Of a stretch of 64,000 nucleotides of DNA, positions 45,377-56,582 are shown piece after piece (position 1 is the stretch's first letter; each line of letters starts with the position of its first letter). Position numbers and translations under genes: made by a program. Below the pieces are notes generated by a model that saw only the letters and a list, made by a program, of their open reading frames with translations, was not told where the DNA came from and made no database searches. This stretch comes from Allodiplogaster sudhausi (taxonomy: Eukaryota; Nematoda; Chromadorea; Rhabditida; Diplogasteridae), in NCBI GenBank assembly GCA_945643635.1, contig CALZFC010000018.1, positions 4,253,501-4,317,500 of the forward strand. The letters run 5' to 3'.

Positions 45377-45429
45377 AGAGAGACTAACGAGGTAATTTTG
45401 GCTAGGTCTCGGGGTACTATACTCGTGCC

Positions 45430-45488
45430 CTACCAGATAGACTAACTGGCAGGGCAGTTTGGTACCCGCCAGTTAGTCTGTCTGGCAG
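45430..45488. other. long hairpin, 21-bp stem and 17-nt loop
   Basis: 45430-45450 (ctaccagatagactaactgg) is complementary to 45468-45488 at 19 of 21 positions, with a 17-nt GC-rich loop. It lies outside the microsatellites. It could be a small-RNA precursor or a transposon relic. Confidence 0.45.
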
Positions 45489-46122
45489 CGCAGGAGGACA
45501 AGATCTTGGACTTCGGAAGGGGGGGGGGGTCTACCACCTACATATAAATGTAAATATGAATGGGAATGGGTGGATATCTGTGAAGAAATCCACTGTCCAC
45601 ACTGTCTCATGAAGATCCAACTATACGCCGCGCACATTTACATAGGTTTGTATGTATGTTTGTGCACTCAATCAGAGAATCAGAGGATTTAGAGAAAGTC
45701 AGACACTTTATAGGAGAAAATGGTGACTTAGATTAAATGTAATAGTTATCATGTGAAAAAAGGCTGAACGCGCAGCATATAACCTATGTATATACATATA
45801 TGTACATATGTATGTACATACATTCATCATTTCTGTACGAACCAGAAACAGACGTATGTATCAGATGAAGGGTGGAGGCCTTCTGGAATATTGCTTGAGT
45901 TTGCACACCAAAATATCTCTCTCTATCTCTTTCGCTCTCTCTTTTGCTCTCTCTTTCTCCCACTCTCTCTCCCGTCTCTCTCTCTCTCTCTCTCCCCCCA
46001 TCTCTCTCTCTCTCTCAATCTCAGCACAGATATACGAGATCTCTTTTGCCGTAGGGCGGCTGAACGGGCATAGAGGGACTAAAACGTGCACGAGCAAGGG
46101 GCGAAAATGGCTAGAACATGAT

Positions 46123-46251
46123 GGGGGGGGGGGGGGGGGGGGTGCTTAGCCCGCGAGGGAGAGGGGGCGGAAGAGAAAAGTGTTTTGAGAGCCGTTTTGA
46201 GAGCCGCTCCATGTGAGGCGATGAGAGGGAGCGTGGGGGGGGGGGGGGGGG
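46123..46251 (+). repeat. two poly-G runs
   Basis: G runs of about 20 (46123-46142) and 17 (46235-46251) bases, 92 bp apart, with a further G11 near 45520. Confidence 0.8.
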
Positions 46252-46265
46252 AGATGGAGAGAGAG

Positions 46266-46301
<36 letters not shown>

Positions 46302-48911
46302 AATGAGAGTGAAGGAGAGAATGAGGGAGTAGAGAGCGAGAAATAGATAGAAAATGGAGAAAGAGAGAAAGAGAAAGAAAGGAGAGAATGAGAGAAAGAG
46401 AGTTAGAGAAAGAGATTAAGAGACTTCGAGAGAAAGAGCAAGAGAGGGAAAGAGCGAGATAAAGGAAGAAGTAGTGAGAAAGAGAGAGAGTGAGAGAAAG
46501 ATATAGCGAGAGAAAGAGAGACAGAGAGATGCTGAAGCGTGATGAGTCGTAAAAGCGGAGCCTGCCGGCATCTTATGTGTGTCGGGGCGGACAGCAGAAA
46601 GTGGATGCAAACATGAGCGAGAATGAGTAAGCACAGGAAATCCCCCCCCCATCCACTTCGAGTTCCTCTTTACGAGGCATGTTTCTCAAGCGGGATTTCA
46701 TCTCACCTACTGACAAAAATATGAAGAATGTCTTACTATTTTGAGAATTCTTCCATTAAGACTGATTGATCGCTAAAAAGAGATATATTTCAATCTCTTT
46801 TTGAGGCTTCTTTGCCCACTTATTACGAGGATTAAGGATAAACAGAGCTAAACATAGATCGAGAATTTGAGAGAGCGAGAAAATAAGAGAGAGATGAGAG
46901 AATTAGAGAATTAAAGGGAAACTAAGAGTGCGAAACACGGCTGGAATAAGGGTTCTGTCTATCATTGTTTTTGGGCTCTCTGCTCTCCTTTCTCTCTTTC
47001 TTTCTTTCTCAATTTCTCTTGCTCTCTCTCTATCGGTTTTGATTTCCCTCATTCCCTCTCTCTCTCTCTCTCCCTCCCTTCCTATCTCTCTCTGCTCTCC
47101 TCTCTCTCATTCTCTCTCTCTTATCTTTCCCAATCTCTCTCTCTCTCTCTCAATCAGTAGCCAATCTTGTTGTAGCCTTTTGCTCGTCCTCCTTACACCT
47201 GTCGCATTCCACTGAAATGAGAACGAAGATTGACGATCGAGAAAAGAAAGCTGGAGGCCGGAGGAAGCGAATCACATGATGGCGGCAAATGGCGAGCAAA
47301 AAGTGTGGAAGTGAAAGAGGAGAAAAAAAGCTAAAGTCTTTTTTTTCTAATAGGAAAAGTGAGGCCGAGCAATATGCGATAAGTTTCTTTTGCAGAGAAA
47401 TTCAGATGGCTGCGCTGCATCTGTCAAGCTTCCACATGGAAGTCGGGCTCTCTCACGCTCTCTTTCTCTCTTTCTCTTTCAGGTTCTCTCCCACTCTCTC
47501 TCTCTCTCTCTCGCTCTCTTTCTCTGTTTCTCTGTTTCTCTTTCCCTCTCCCTTCCAGAAGATTCAGCACATTCATATTTGCATTCATATACTGGCGCGA
47601 GCAAAGGCAGAAAAATTGCCGACTATGTTGATGGGAATCCCGTGAAGCGGTGTCAATAACACAAGGGCATATGTATGTATGTACATACATACATACATAT
47701 GTATTTCTGGATGAATTACGGAAAGGAGTCTTGGACTGAATGCCTTCCAAGCTACTGAATACGGCGTCGGAAAAAGGTATGAAGATCACTCGACTGGGCG
47801 AAAAGTAGAAGAGAGAGAGAGAGAGGTAGAGAAGGAAAGAGAGAAGGAAAGAAAACAAAAGAGAAAGAGAGAGAGAGAAAGCGAGAGGAATAAACAGAAG
47901 GAAAGAGAGCGAAAGAGAACGATAGAGAACGAAAAAGAAAGAGAGAAAGGATAGATGTCAAGCCTGAATGCGAAAGAGAAAATGGAATAGAAAGTTATTC
48001 AACTACTTCGTCGGAAGGTTATTCTTATATGTATGGACTACAATTCTTGCCTGGAATACATAGGTGAGACGGAAAGAAAATATTCCTTCCATTCGCGCTC
48101 TTACTAAATTATTCGTCTACAAGAGCTGAAGAAAATCGTTCTCATATTGTGTCACGCCATTTCTAAAGGGAATATGGATGAAGCCGGTAGTAGATCGAAC
48201 ACCCAAGTGATGAGCTGTGCGTGGTAGTTGTAAAATAAATTATTTTAATTTAAAAAAAAGTTTTAAAAAAATCAAGCGAATTAAATAAGAAACTTTAAAA
48301 AAGATCGAGAAGATAACCCCACGCATTTTTAGCTTGCTACCAAGGTAGCCGGACACAAGTGAGACGAGAGAGGTGGGAATAGTGAGGAAGAAGAAGAAGA
48401 GTGAAAAGGGCCAGAATTGAAGAGGCAGATGATATGGGCCAATTGGAGCAGAGGAAAGAGCGCATACCACACGAAAGTGCCTGCGATCAGATGCATTCAG
48501 AGAGTTTTTGATTTCTTGTCGCTCTCTCTCTTTCTCTCTCTCTCTCTCTCACTTTATCTCTCTCTCTTTCTGTCTCTATCTCTCTCTCTTTCTTTCTCTC
48601 TCTTCGACTCTCTCACTCTCTCGATTTCTCTCTCTCTCTCGCTTTCTCTCTCTCTTTCTCTCTTGAAAGCATGACAGAAGAGAAAAGGCCGAGGAGAGGA
48701 CAAGAAAGAAATGGATGTGAAAAAATTCACAAAAATCCATGTTGAATAGCGGTAAAGGGCCTATGATTCACAGAGATAGCGAGAGCTAAACAAGAGCGAG
48801 AGAATGAGAGAGATCAATAGAAAGAGAGAATAAGACAGAGAGAGAGAGGGAGAGATAAAGAAAGAGCAGAGTGAGTGAGACAGAGAGAGATCAAGAGCGA
48901 GAGAGTGAGAC

Positions 48912-48962
<51 letters not shown>

Positions 48963-49479
48963 AAGTGCGAGAGAGTGAGTGACAGGGCGAGCCTCACCAT
49001 CAGTTTCATTGATGAAGCCTTCGCTTGGTCCACTGCAGCTTTCATTGTCTTCAATCTTTATCTTGACTCCAGCTTTTGCTTCTTGCATTGAAATGTTGGA
49101 CAAATCTCGGATCGGACAAGCGATTTTATTTATTAGAGCTTGTGTCAAGGATCACAAACATTGCAGCTGGCTGTGATATGCAACGACAATATGGTGGAGA
49201 CCGTACTACGGTATTCGGGATACGGTAGTGTACAGATACGGGGCAGACAGATGCATACAATCAGACATGTATACCGAAAATGTACAAACATGGGTTGGGG
49301 TGGGTTGAGGGAGGGGGGGGGTGTCCGTCGGAGCTTTTTCTAAATGGCCCTTGGGCTCTCGATTACAGTATAGTATGGCTGGGAGGGAGACCCGTGTGTG
49401 ACTGTGCCGGTAACAGAGAGTAGGGAGTGATTACTGTAGTTAATTACTACGGTAATTACCGTACTCCTCTCTCTCTCTC

Positions 49480-52400
49480 TCACTTGCGACAGCAGAGTCG
49501 GCCGTTGCCGCACGGGTTGTAATTGGGCGCACAGTTGCACTGGTTGGATGGCTGAGGCGCGGGCTGGCAAGCGATGACAGAAGGCTGCATCGTCTGCTGA
49601 GGCTGGCGGAAGATCTTAAAGGAGCCAAAAATTCACGTTTGCCTTTTTGCCTGACCATGAGACAGGACGAAATATTTTTATTTTGAATTCATTACATTTT
49701 ATTCGGATTTCTTAAAACTTGTCGTTGAATACTTTATTATATTTTATGAAACGCTTTCAAGCAGAATTTCTTCCAATTTTGAGTGGAGCCATTTGTAGAA
49801 AGGTCCCGGGTCAAAAGAGAAAGCCGTAGTTACGGTACCTGGTTCTGCTGGGGCGCGCACTGGGAGGTGCATGACTGGGCGCAGAGGGGCGCGCACTGCT
49901 GCGCCTGAGGCTGCTGCTGCTGGACGCACTGCTGAGTGCACTGCTGTTGGCAGGCGGGCTGGCATTGGGAGGGAGCGGCCGCGACCGAGAGAGGGATCTT
50001 CAGCTGGAGAGAGAGAGCGATAGAGAGAGAGGGGAGGGAAGAGAGAGAGAGAGGGGATAGCGAAAAAAAGAGAGAGGGGGAGTTAGAGAGAGAGGGAGCG
50101 AATGAGAGAGAGAAGGGGAAGAGAGAGAGAGAGGGAGCGAAGGAGAGAGAAAGAGGGAGGAAGAGAGAGGGAAGAGAAATAGAGACAGACAGGAAGGTTA
50201 GAGAGAGAGAAAGATAGAGGGAAAGAGATGGCGAAAAGGAGTAAATGGGGCTAACCCGGATGACGATAGGCGCCATGGTTGCCTGGGGCTGCTGCTGCTG
50301 GACGCACTGCGGTTGGCACTGAGGCTGGCATTGCGGCTGGCACTGTGGCTGCTGGCGCTGGACGGGCTGCGCCTGCAGCATTAATAGCGCTAGATACTGT
50401 ATTTTTATTTTTAAGTCTTCTTTTTACTATTTTTGTCTCCTTTAGACGAACAGTAAATATGAAAGATGTGACAGTATCCTTCTTATTTGTTGTTGTGAAA
50501 GTTCTAAATGGTGCTCTGGGTCTCAACGCGACAACAGTATGCTTCATTGGCATACGGTACCTGGATGCACTGCGGCTGGCACTGGGGCTGGCATTGGGGC
50601 TGGCACTGCTGGTCGTTGCGGAAGATGGGGAGGGGCGTGGTGATGGCAGGAAGCATACCGGGCGTCTGCATCTGATTCTGCTGCAAAGGAGAAAAGAGTG
50701 GACTAGGAAGGTTCACGAGATCACAAGAGACAGCAGCCTCCAGAAACATCTTTCCTCGTTACTTGTCATAAGTAGTGCATTTGCTTATTAGGGCCATCAG
50801 AGCAAGAACTTCTTCGACTTGCCTGGATGCACTGCGGCTGGCACTGAGGTTGGCATTGGGGCTGGCACTGCTGCTGCTGCTGAGGCTGCTGCTGGGCGGG
50901 CAGCTGGATCACGATGATCTTGGGCGCCATCGACGACTGTGTCTGCTGCTGTAAGTCGAGAATTAGACTTCCATTTTTGGCAAGGTGCAAGCGAATGATT
51001 TATTTTATGAAATTTTTTCTGATATCGCTTGATGAGACGTGTTCAACTAGCCTGCATACAAGAAGGCTGGCACTGTGGCTGGCACTGGGGGGCGCACTGC
51101 TGGTCGTTGCGGAGCACGGGCATGGGCGAGGTGATCGGGGCAAAGTTGTTCTGGTTCTGAAGCAGGACTCTCTCTCTCGCTATCTTCTCTCTTGTTCTCT
51201 ACCTCTCTCCTTATCTCTCTATCTTCGTAATTATTGTATCTGACCAATAGCTTCATACTATATTCCAAAAGTCCTGATTCCCAGTCAATATCGAATGGTC
51301 TCTGCAAATTTCGATTGACCACGACATATTTACTTGAATGCACTGCGGCTGGCACTGAGGCTGGCACTGCTGGATGCACTGCTGGTCGTTGCGGAGGATC
51401 GGGAGGGGCGTGGTGATGATGGGCAAAGGGTTGGCCTGGAAATACAGAGCGTTATCAATCAAAATTGATACTTTACGCTGTCGTGTCGGGAAAACGGGCG
51501 CGAATTCAAGCTTGAGTTTTTGTCTTCGTTAAAGATAGCATGGTGCTATTACATCAAAGAAGCCTCATCCATCAATCTACCACTTATTTGTTGTTGTGAA
51601 AGTTCGAAAAAGTGCTCTGGGTCTCAACGCGACAACAGTATGCTCAGTTGGCATACGGAACCTGGATGCACTGCTGCTGGCACTGAGGCTGGCACTGGGG
51701 CGCGCACTGCTGTTGCTGCGGCTGTTGTTGCTGTGAAGAAGAAGAGTTACTATATTTAATGAGTTATATTCTGTTATTTTAAGCCTTTTAATGTATTATT
51801 TTTAAACCGAAGTATTGTGAACCTAAATCGCCAGGACATTTGCGGAATTAGCTGTATGGCCAATGCGCTCAATTAAACCACCGACCACCATATTTTGTTT
51901 TTGTTGTTTCATCTTTTGAAAACAGAAATGAGCTGGAATCGAACCTCCGACTTTGGGCGATCAATATCGTACAAGTTAACCACTCGGCTATGCGGATCAC
52001 CTGGATGCACTGTGGCTGGCAGGATGGCATGCACTGCTGGACGCACTGTTGGTCGTTGCGGAAGATCGGGTTGGGCGTTGTGATTGGCGGGAGCATGCCG
52101 GGCGTTGCCATCGGGTTAGCCTGAGGGAAATTATTACATTTATTAATTCGCTAACTAATTTTTCATGGTCGGTCAAATTGACCTACCGTAATCTACGAGT
52201 TTTTTATTGTTATTTTTTAAAGCTATAAAAATTCTGTTTTTTTCAGCTATAAAAATAAGGTGCTAATTTCAGTGTAATTGAAAGTATGTACAATATGCCC
52301 ACCTGGATGCACTGCTGCTCGCACTGCGGCTGGCACTGGGGCGCGCACTGCTGGTTGTTGAACATGGGCTGCTGCATTTGTGGCTGCTGTTGCTGGAGAG

Positions 52401-54299
52401 AGAAAGATTATTCATTTAAAAAAGTTATATAATTTTTAAAAATATAAATATTAACTTTTTGGCTAGTTCTGTTCATAAATCATTTGAAAAACAAAGTATC
52501 AAAGTGAACCAGATTTTGTCACCACTAAATTCGTAAAGTCCACACCTGAACACAAGATGGCTGGCACGACGGCATGCAGATGTCGATGCAGATGTCCTGC
52601 TGAAAATGTTCTTGATAGTTGTAGCCCTTCTCTCTCTCAATCTCTCTCGCTCTGCCTCTCTCTCACCCTCCCCTCCCCCTCTCTCTTTCTCTCTCTTTCT
52701 CTATGTCTCTGTCTCTCAATCTCTCAATCTCTCTCTCGCTCTACCTTTTCTCTATCCTCTCTCTTTCTCTCTTCCTTATCATTCTCCCTCTCCATCTCTC
52801 TCTCACTCTCTCTCTCTCTCGCTCTCTCTCCCTTTAGCCACCTGCGGGGTCGGCGGCGCGACAACATCGTTGCAGAGAGGCGCGCAGCTCTGCGTGCACT
52901 GCTGGTTGCACTGGGGCGCGGGCGCGGCGCACGCCGACTGGCACTGCGTCTGGCACGCGTCGCATGAGGCTTGCTGGAGGAGGATTTTATTATAACTAAG
53001 TATTTAATAATTTTTGTTATTATTTAAATTTATTTTTCAATTAAATGTATGTACATATATGTTTTTTATAACTTTAAAATTTCTCCAAATTTAAAATATA
53101 GATCTCTATGAAGTTCCAGAACAAAATATGATACATGCCTGGATGCACTGAGGCTGGCACGACGGCTGGCACTGCGGGATGCACTGGCCTTGCTGGTCGT
53201 TGCGAAGGACCGGCATCTGAGTGGTGATCTAAAAGCAAGGGAGATTTCTTTCGCTTTTTGAAGTTTTTATTAAATCTTTACTGAAACAGCTTTTTGTTTA
53301 CTGCTTGCAAGATTTTGTTGTTGTTGTTAATATCTAATTTCGAAAAATAATTTTTGAAAAGAGAAAAGAAGACGTACCGGCGGCAGCTGTCCTGGGTTGT
53401 TGAAGGAGAACTGGTTGACGAGATTGTTCGAGAATTGCTGATCGATCGGCGTCTGGATGTACGGGGTCGAGCTGTAAGAATTTAGAATTTAGAAAAAAAA
53501 ATTTTTTTTTTTTGCTTGAGTACTTTAGGCTTGAGTCTTTAGGCTACTTGGACATCTACAAAATATCCTGTTTTGTCGCTACCATAGTGTTTTTTTAATA
53601 AATATTTTTTTTTCAAATAATGTTCTCTACCGTATCTTCTCTAGACAAACCCAGACTACCCATTCATACCGTAATACCGTACTCTTTTAGTTACAGTAGT
53701 CCACACTGACCATGCCTGCTGGCAGTTCTGGTTGCAGTTGTCGAGCTGCTGCGTCTGGCACGACGAGGCGCACGACTGCTGGCACTGCTGCGTGAGCTGC
53801 GCCGGCTGGCAGGCCGACTGGCAGTTGTCATTGCAAGCGGAGGCGCATGTCGGCTGTGCCATCGCTGGCGGACACTGCTGCACGCACTGCTGCTGGCAAG
53901 ACGGCATGCATTGGGTCTGGAAAGAAAAGATTAATTAATTAACTAACTAATTAATTAATTAATTTTTTATAATATACATATATATTTTGTATTCGCTTTT
54001 GCCTGAATTTAATAAAAGAAGAGCAAATTATCATGTTAAGTATAAGAATATAAGATAGTATTCCATACTTGTCTGCCAAAAGAAACAAAGAGTATTTGAT
54101 GAGAGGTAAAAATATAAATATAATAGATTGAATAATTCAAGATTTTCTTTATCGTATCAAGAGGCAAAATGATCTAGAAAAGATTTGCAATTTGTTTGCT
54201 TTTTCTTCCTAGGAGAATTATAGTGTGTTTGTTGCCGGAAGGGAGCAACACAGGCCATCGGGCCATTGCAGAGTGTTGTGGACACTTGAGAGTAAGCTT

Positions 54300-54352
<53 letters not shown>

Positions 54353-55378
54353 GCCTATTTCCCACTGTATATCTTTCCCTCTCTCTCCCTCACTATTTTC
54401 TCTTTTATCTCATTCCCCTCTCGTCTCCCTCTTAATCCCTTTCCTAATCTCAAGTATAATGCTCTTCCCTCTGGCCATCATTCCGCACACACACAGTTGC
54501 CCTGATTTCTGAATGGTCACGCGTTGTTTTCTTCCAATGCGGAAGAAGCAGGCGAGAGACGGAGAGACGAGAGAGAGAGAGATAGAGAGCTGGAGAGGAA
54601 GAGAGTGAAGGAGATAGAGAGTGAGAGAGCTAGAGAGAGCGAGAGAGTGAGAGAGAGAGAAGGGGACAGAGAAGAAGTGAGACCAAAGAGGAATACAATC
54701 TCGCTTCCTGTGCCTGTCATTTCGCTCGGGAGCAAATAGAGATGAGACAACGAGAAGGAGTGATTAAGGCAACTCGAACCAGGAATGAATTCAAGCGGGA
54801 GAAGAAAGACAATGACGGAATTTTTTTTGGTGGAGTCAGGAAATGGAGACTTTAGAGGCGAGATTTGCAACTAAAAAAATACGTGGTTAGTCGCGGGAGA
54901 CACGATTTGGAGATATTTTGGAAGAGAACGAGATGGACAAGGATGGGGAGTCGAGAGTTGAAGATATCACTAGCGGAAAGGAGTTCGACGATCGCCCTCT
55001 ACGAAGATGATCGCAGCGGGTCAGACGGAGAGCAGAATAGAGAAAGAGAGAGAAAGACGGTGACAGAGAGAGAGAGACAGAAAGACGGAGAGAGAAAGAG
55101 AAAGAGAGAGAGGGAGAGAGAGAGAGGAAAGGATGACAAGAACAAGAGGGAAGGGAGTGACACTAGCGAGAGAGAGCTTGCAAGGTGGAGAGAGAAAAGA
55201 AGAAGACGAGAGAGAAAGAGAGGAAAAAGTGAGAGGAAAGAGCTGCTTAACCGCGTATTTGCCCTCGGGAATCATGTACTCGCCCCCGTGAGGAAAACGA
55301 TATGGGGGACGGGGGCAAGGAGGCCGTTGACGCGGGATGAGCTCGTTCAAACATGCACAGACATCCGTTCAGGGGCTT

Positions 55379-55437
<59 letters not shown>

Positions 55438-55865
55438 TGAGAGAGAGAGAAATTGAGATATGGAAAAGGAGAGAATGAAAAAGATGAGAACGAGAGAGAG
55501 AAAGAGAGAGTGAGAGAGAGAGAGAGAAGTAAAAAGCATTGATGAATAATGAGCAGACAAAGAAATCATGCATCGGTTTTCAGGAAGTTGTGTGTGTCTT
55601 TGTGTGTGTGGATGACTACAGTAAGTAAACGGCGGTTGACTCATCGTAAACCAAGGTTCTCTGTCTCTCTTTCTCTCTTTCTGTTTCTCTCTCTCTCTAT
55701 GTAGTCTGCCCCTCTGACGACACTAAGCTGATTCGTTATGAAAAGAGAGAGGATGGGGGTGCCAGGTGGTTTTGCGGAGATGCAAAGAAATATATCCATC
55801 AGGTAAATGCAAGCATTGATAAATTCTGCAATTGGATGTCTAAACAATATAAATAAGTGATACGT

Positions 55866-55922
<57 letters not shown>

Positions 55923-56485
55923 AAAGTATTTAGAAATTCTTAATATATATATTTAAAAAATAAATATTAAAATAAAATGGAATAAAAAAAATACCTGCGC
56001 CTGCTGCGGCGCACATCCGCACGACTGCGCGTTCTGGATGACGGGCGGCGCGCACGAGCACGACTGCGCCTGCTGGCAGTCGCAGCTGGGCGCAGCCTGT
56101 GGAGCGCATCCGCAGCCTCCTTGCTGCCGACGATTCCGGATCTCAACACGAATTGCTTGGATTACGGTAATTATAGATTTAGACACTTACGATTACGAGG
56201 CTACATGAATATAATAATACCTTCATGGATATAAGGCCATATAAATTCCATGCTAGAATGTTTTTTTTTAATATCCCTTGAAATTGATCAGAGAGATAGT
56301 TGGTTTTTTTTGCTAAAAACAAAATAGAGAAAATTTCGACAATTAAAATATGTAAAAAAGTATATTTGAAAATAAATAAAGGAAAATAAAATTATAATCA
56401 TTTTAAATTTCCCGCCTACCGGCTCAGCCGACGCGATAGCGGCAGCGGCGAGCACGAGTGCGATGACGGCAGCGCGGTGATGCAT
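49480..56485 (-). CDS. secreted Cys/Gln-rich modular protein, 17 exons, about 650 aa
   Basis: Exon 1 (56485-56420) is a signal peptide, M-H-H-R-A-A-V-I-A-L-V-L-A-A-A-A-I-A-S-A. Exon 2 (~56155-55995) has C-G-C and C-S-C motifs; its junction to exon 1 is unresolved in phase. Exons 3-17 join exactly: 53916-53711, 53471-53378, 53228-53139, 52973-52842, 52599-52546, 52392-52303, 52120-52001, 51730-51662, 51435-51334, 51156-51052, 50948-50823, 50680-50561, 50372-50256, 50003-49839 and 49614-49480. They total 574 codons plus TGA. All junctions after exon 2 are phase 0 except exon 3/4. Most exons encode one cassette: a T-T-P-x-P-I-x-R-N-D-Q-Q or poly-Gln linker, then C-x-P-x-C-Q-P-x-C-x-x-x-C and a final I-Q. 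The C-terminus ends C-G-N-G-R-L-C-C-R-K. This suggests a disulphide- or transglutaminase-cross-linked extracellular structural protein (cuticle, eggshell or similar); that role is inference. Three introns have GC donors. Confidence 0.85.
49990..50230. repeat. (GA)n microsatellite in an intron of the modular gene
   Basis: Interrupted GAGA tract between exons 15 and 16 (CT on the transcribed sense strand). Confidence 0.85.
50489..51662 (-). repeat. duplicated intron segments (50489-50572 and 51590-51673)
   Basis: Two introns of the modular gene share about 80 nearly identical bases around gtgctctgggtctcaacgcg, directly 3' of the exons ending at 50561 and 51662. This shows that exon and flanking intron were duplicated together. 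Confidence 0.75.
52625..52840. repeat. (CT)n microsatellite in an intron of the modular gene
   Basis: CT-rich tract between exons 6 and 7, opposite in orientation to the GA tract at 49990-50230. Confidence 0.85.
53917..55994. other. 2.1-kb intron 2 of the modular gene, microsatellite-rich
   Basis: Holds CT (54304-54360), GA (54560-54660, 55030-55240, 55380-55530) and a (TA)n tract (55870-55918). A minus-strand coding-like segment at 55350-55258 (P-P-C-P-R-P-P-Y-R-F-P-H-G-G-E-Y) ends at a gttaag donor and might be a skipped or alien exon. No acceptor in phase was found for it. Confidence 0.45.
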
Positions 56486-56550
56486 AATTGGGCCTGGACA
56501 GATTTGGGGATCAAGGAGGTGGATATGGACTGAAGAGAGTGCGCGAGAGC

Positions 56551-56582
<32 letters not shown>

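Larger units (their letters stand above)
43178..49479. other. non-coding region saturated with GA/CT microsatellites
   Basis: GA-rich tracts: 43210-43385, 43712-43948, 44380-44455, 45100-45265, 45330-45385, 46255-46530, 47810-47960, 48780-48962. CT-rich tracts: 44038-44330, 45920-46020, 46970-47155, 47445-47560, 48520-48665. Several are adjacent and inverted. Between them I see no convincing gene. One weak minus-strand candidate exon lies at 49148-48995 (M-Q-E-A-K-A-G-V-K-I-K-I-E-D-N-E, then a gtgagg donor). Confidence 0.6.

Noticed and set aside
50279..50791. Plus-strand 170-codon frame antisense to the modular gene
   Set aside because: It is the antisense shadow of cassette exons, and its Leu/Gly repeats mirror the Cys/Gln codons.
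43653..55573. Ser/Leu- and Arg/Glu-rich frames over GA/CT tracts
   Set aside because: Dinucleotide repeats give open alternating frames; no signal peptide, domain or splice support.
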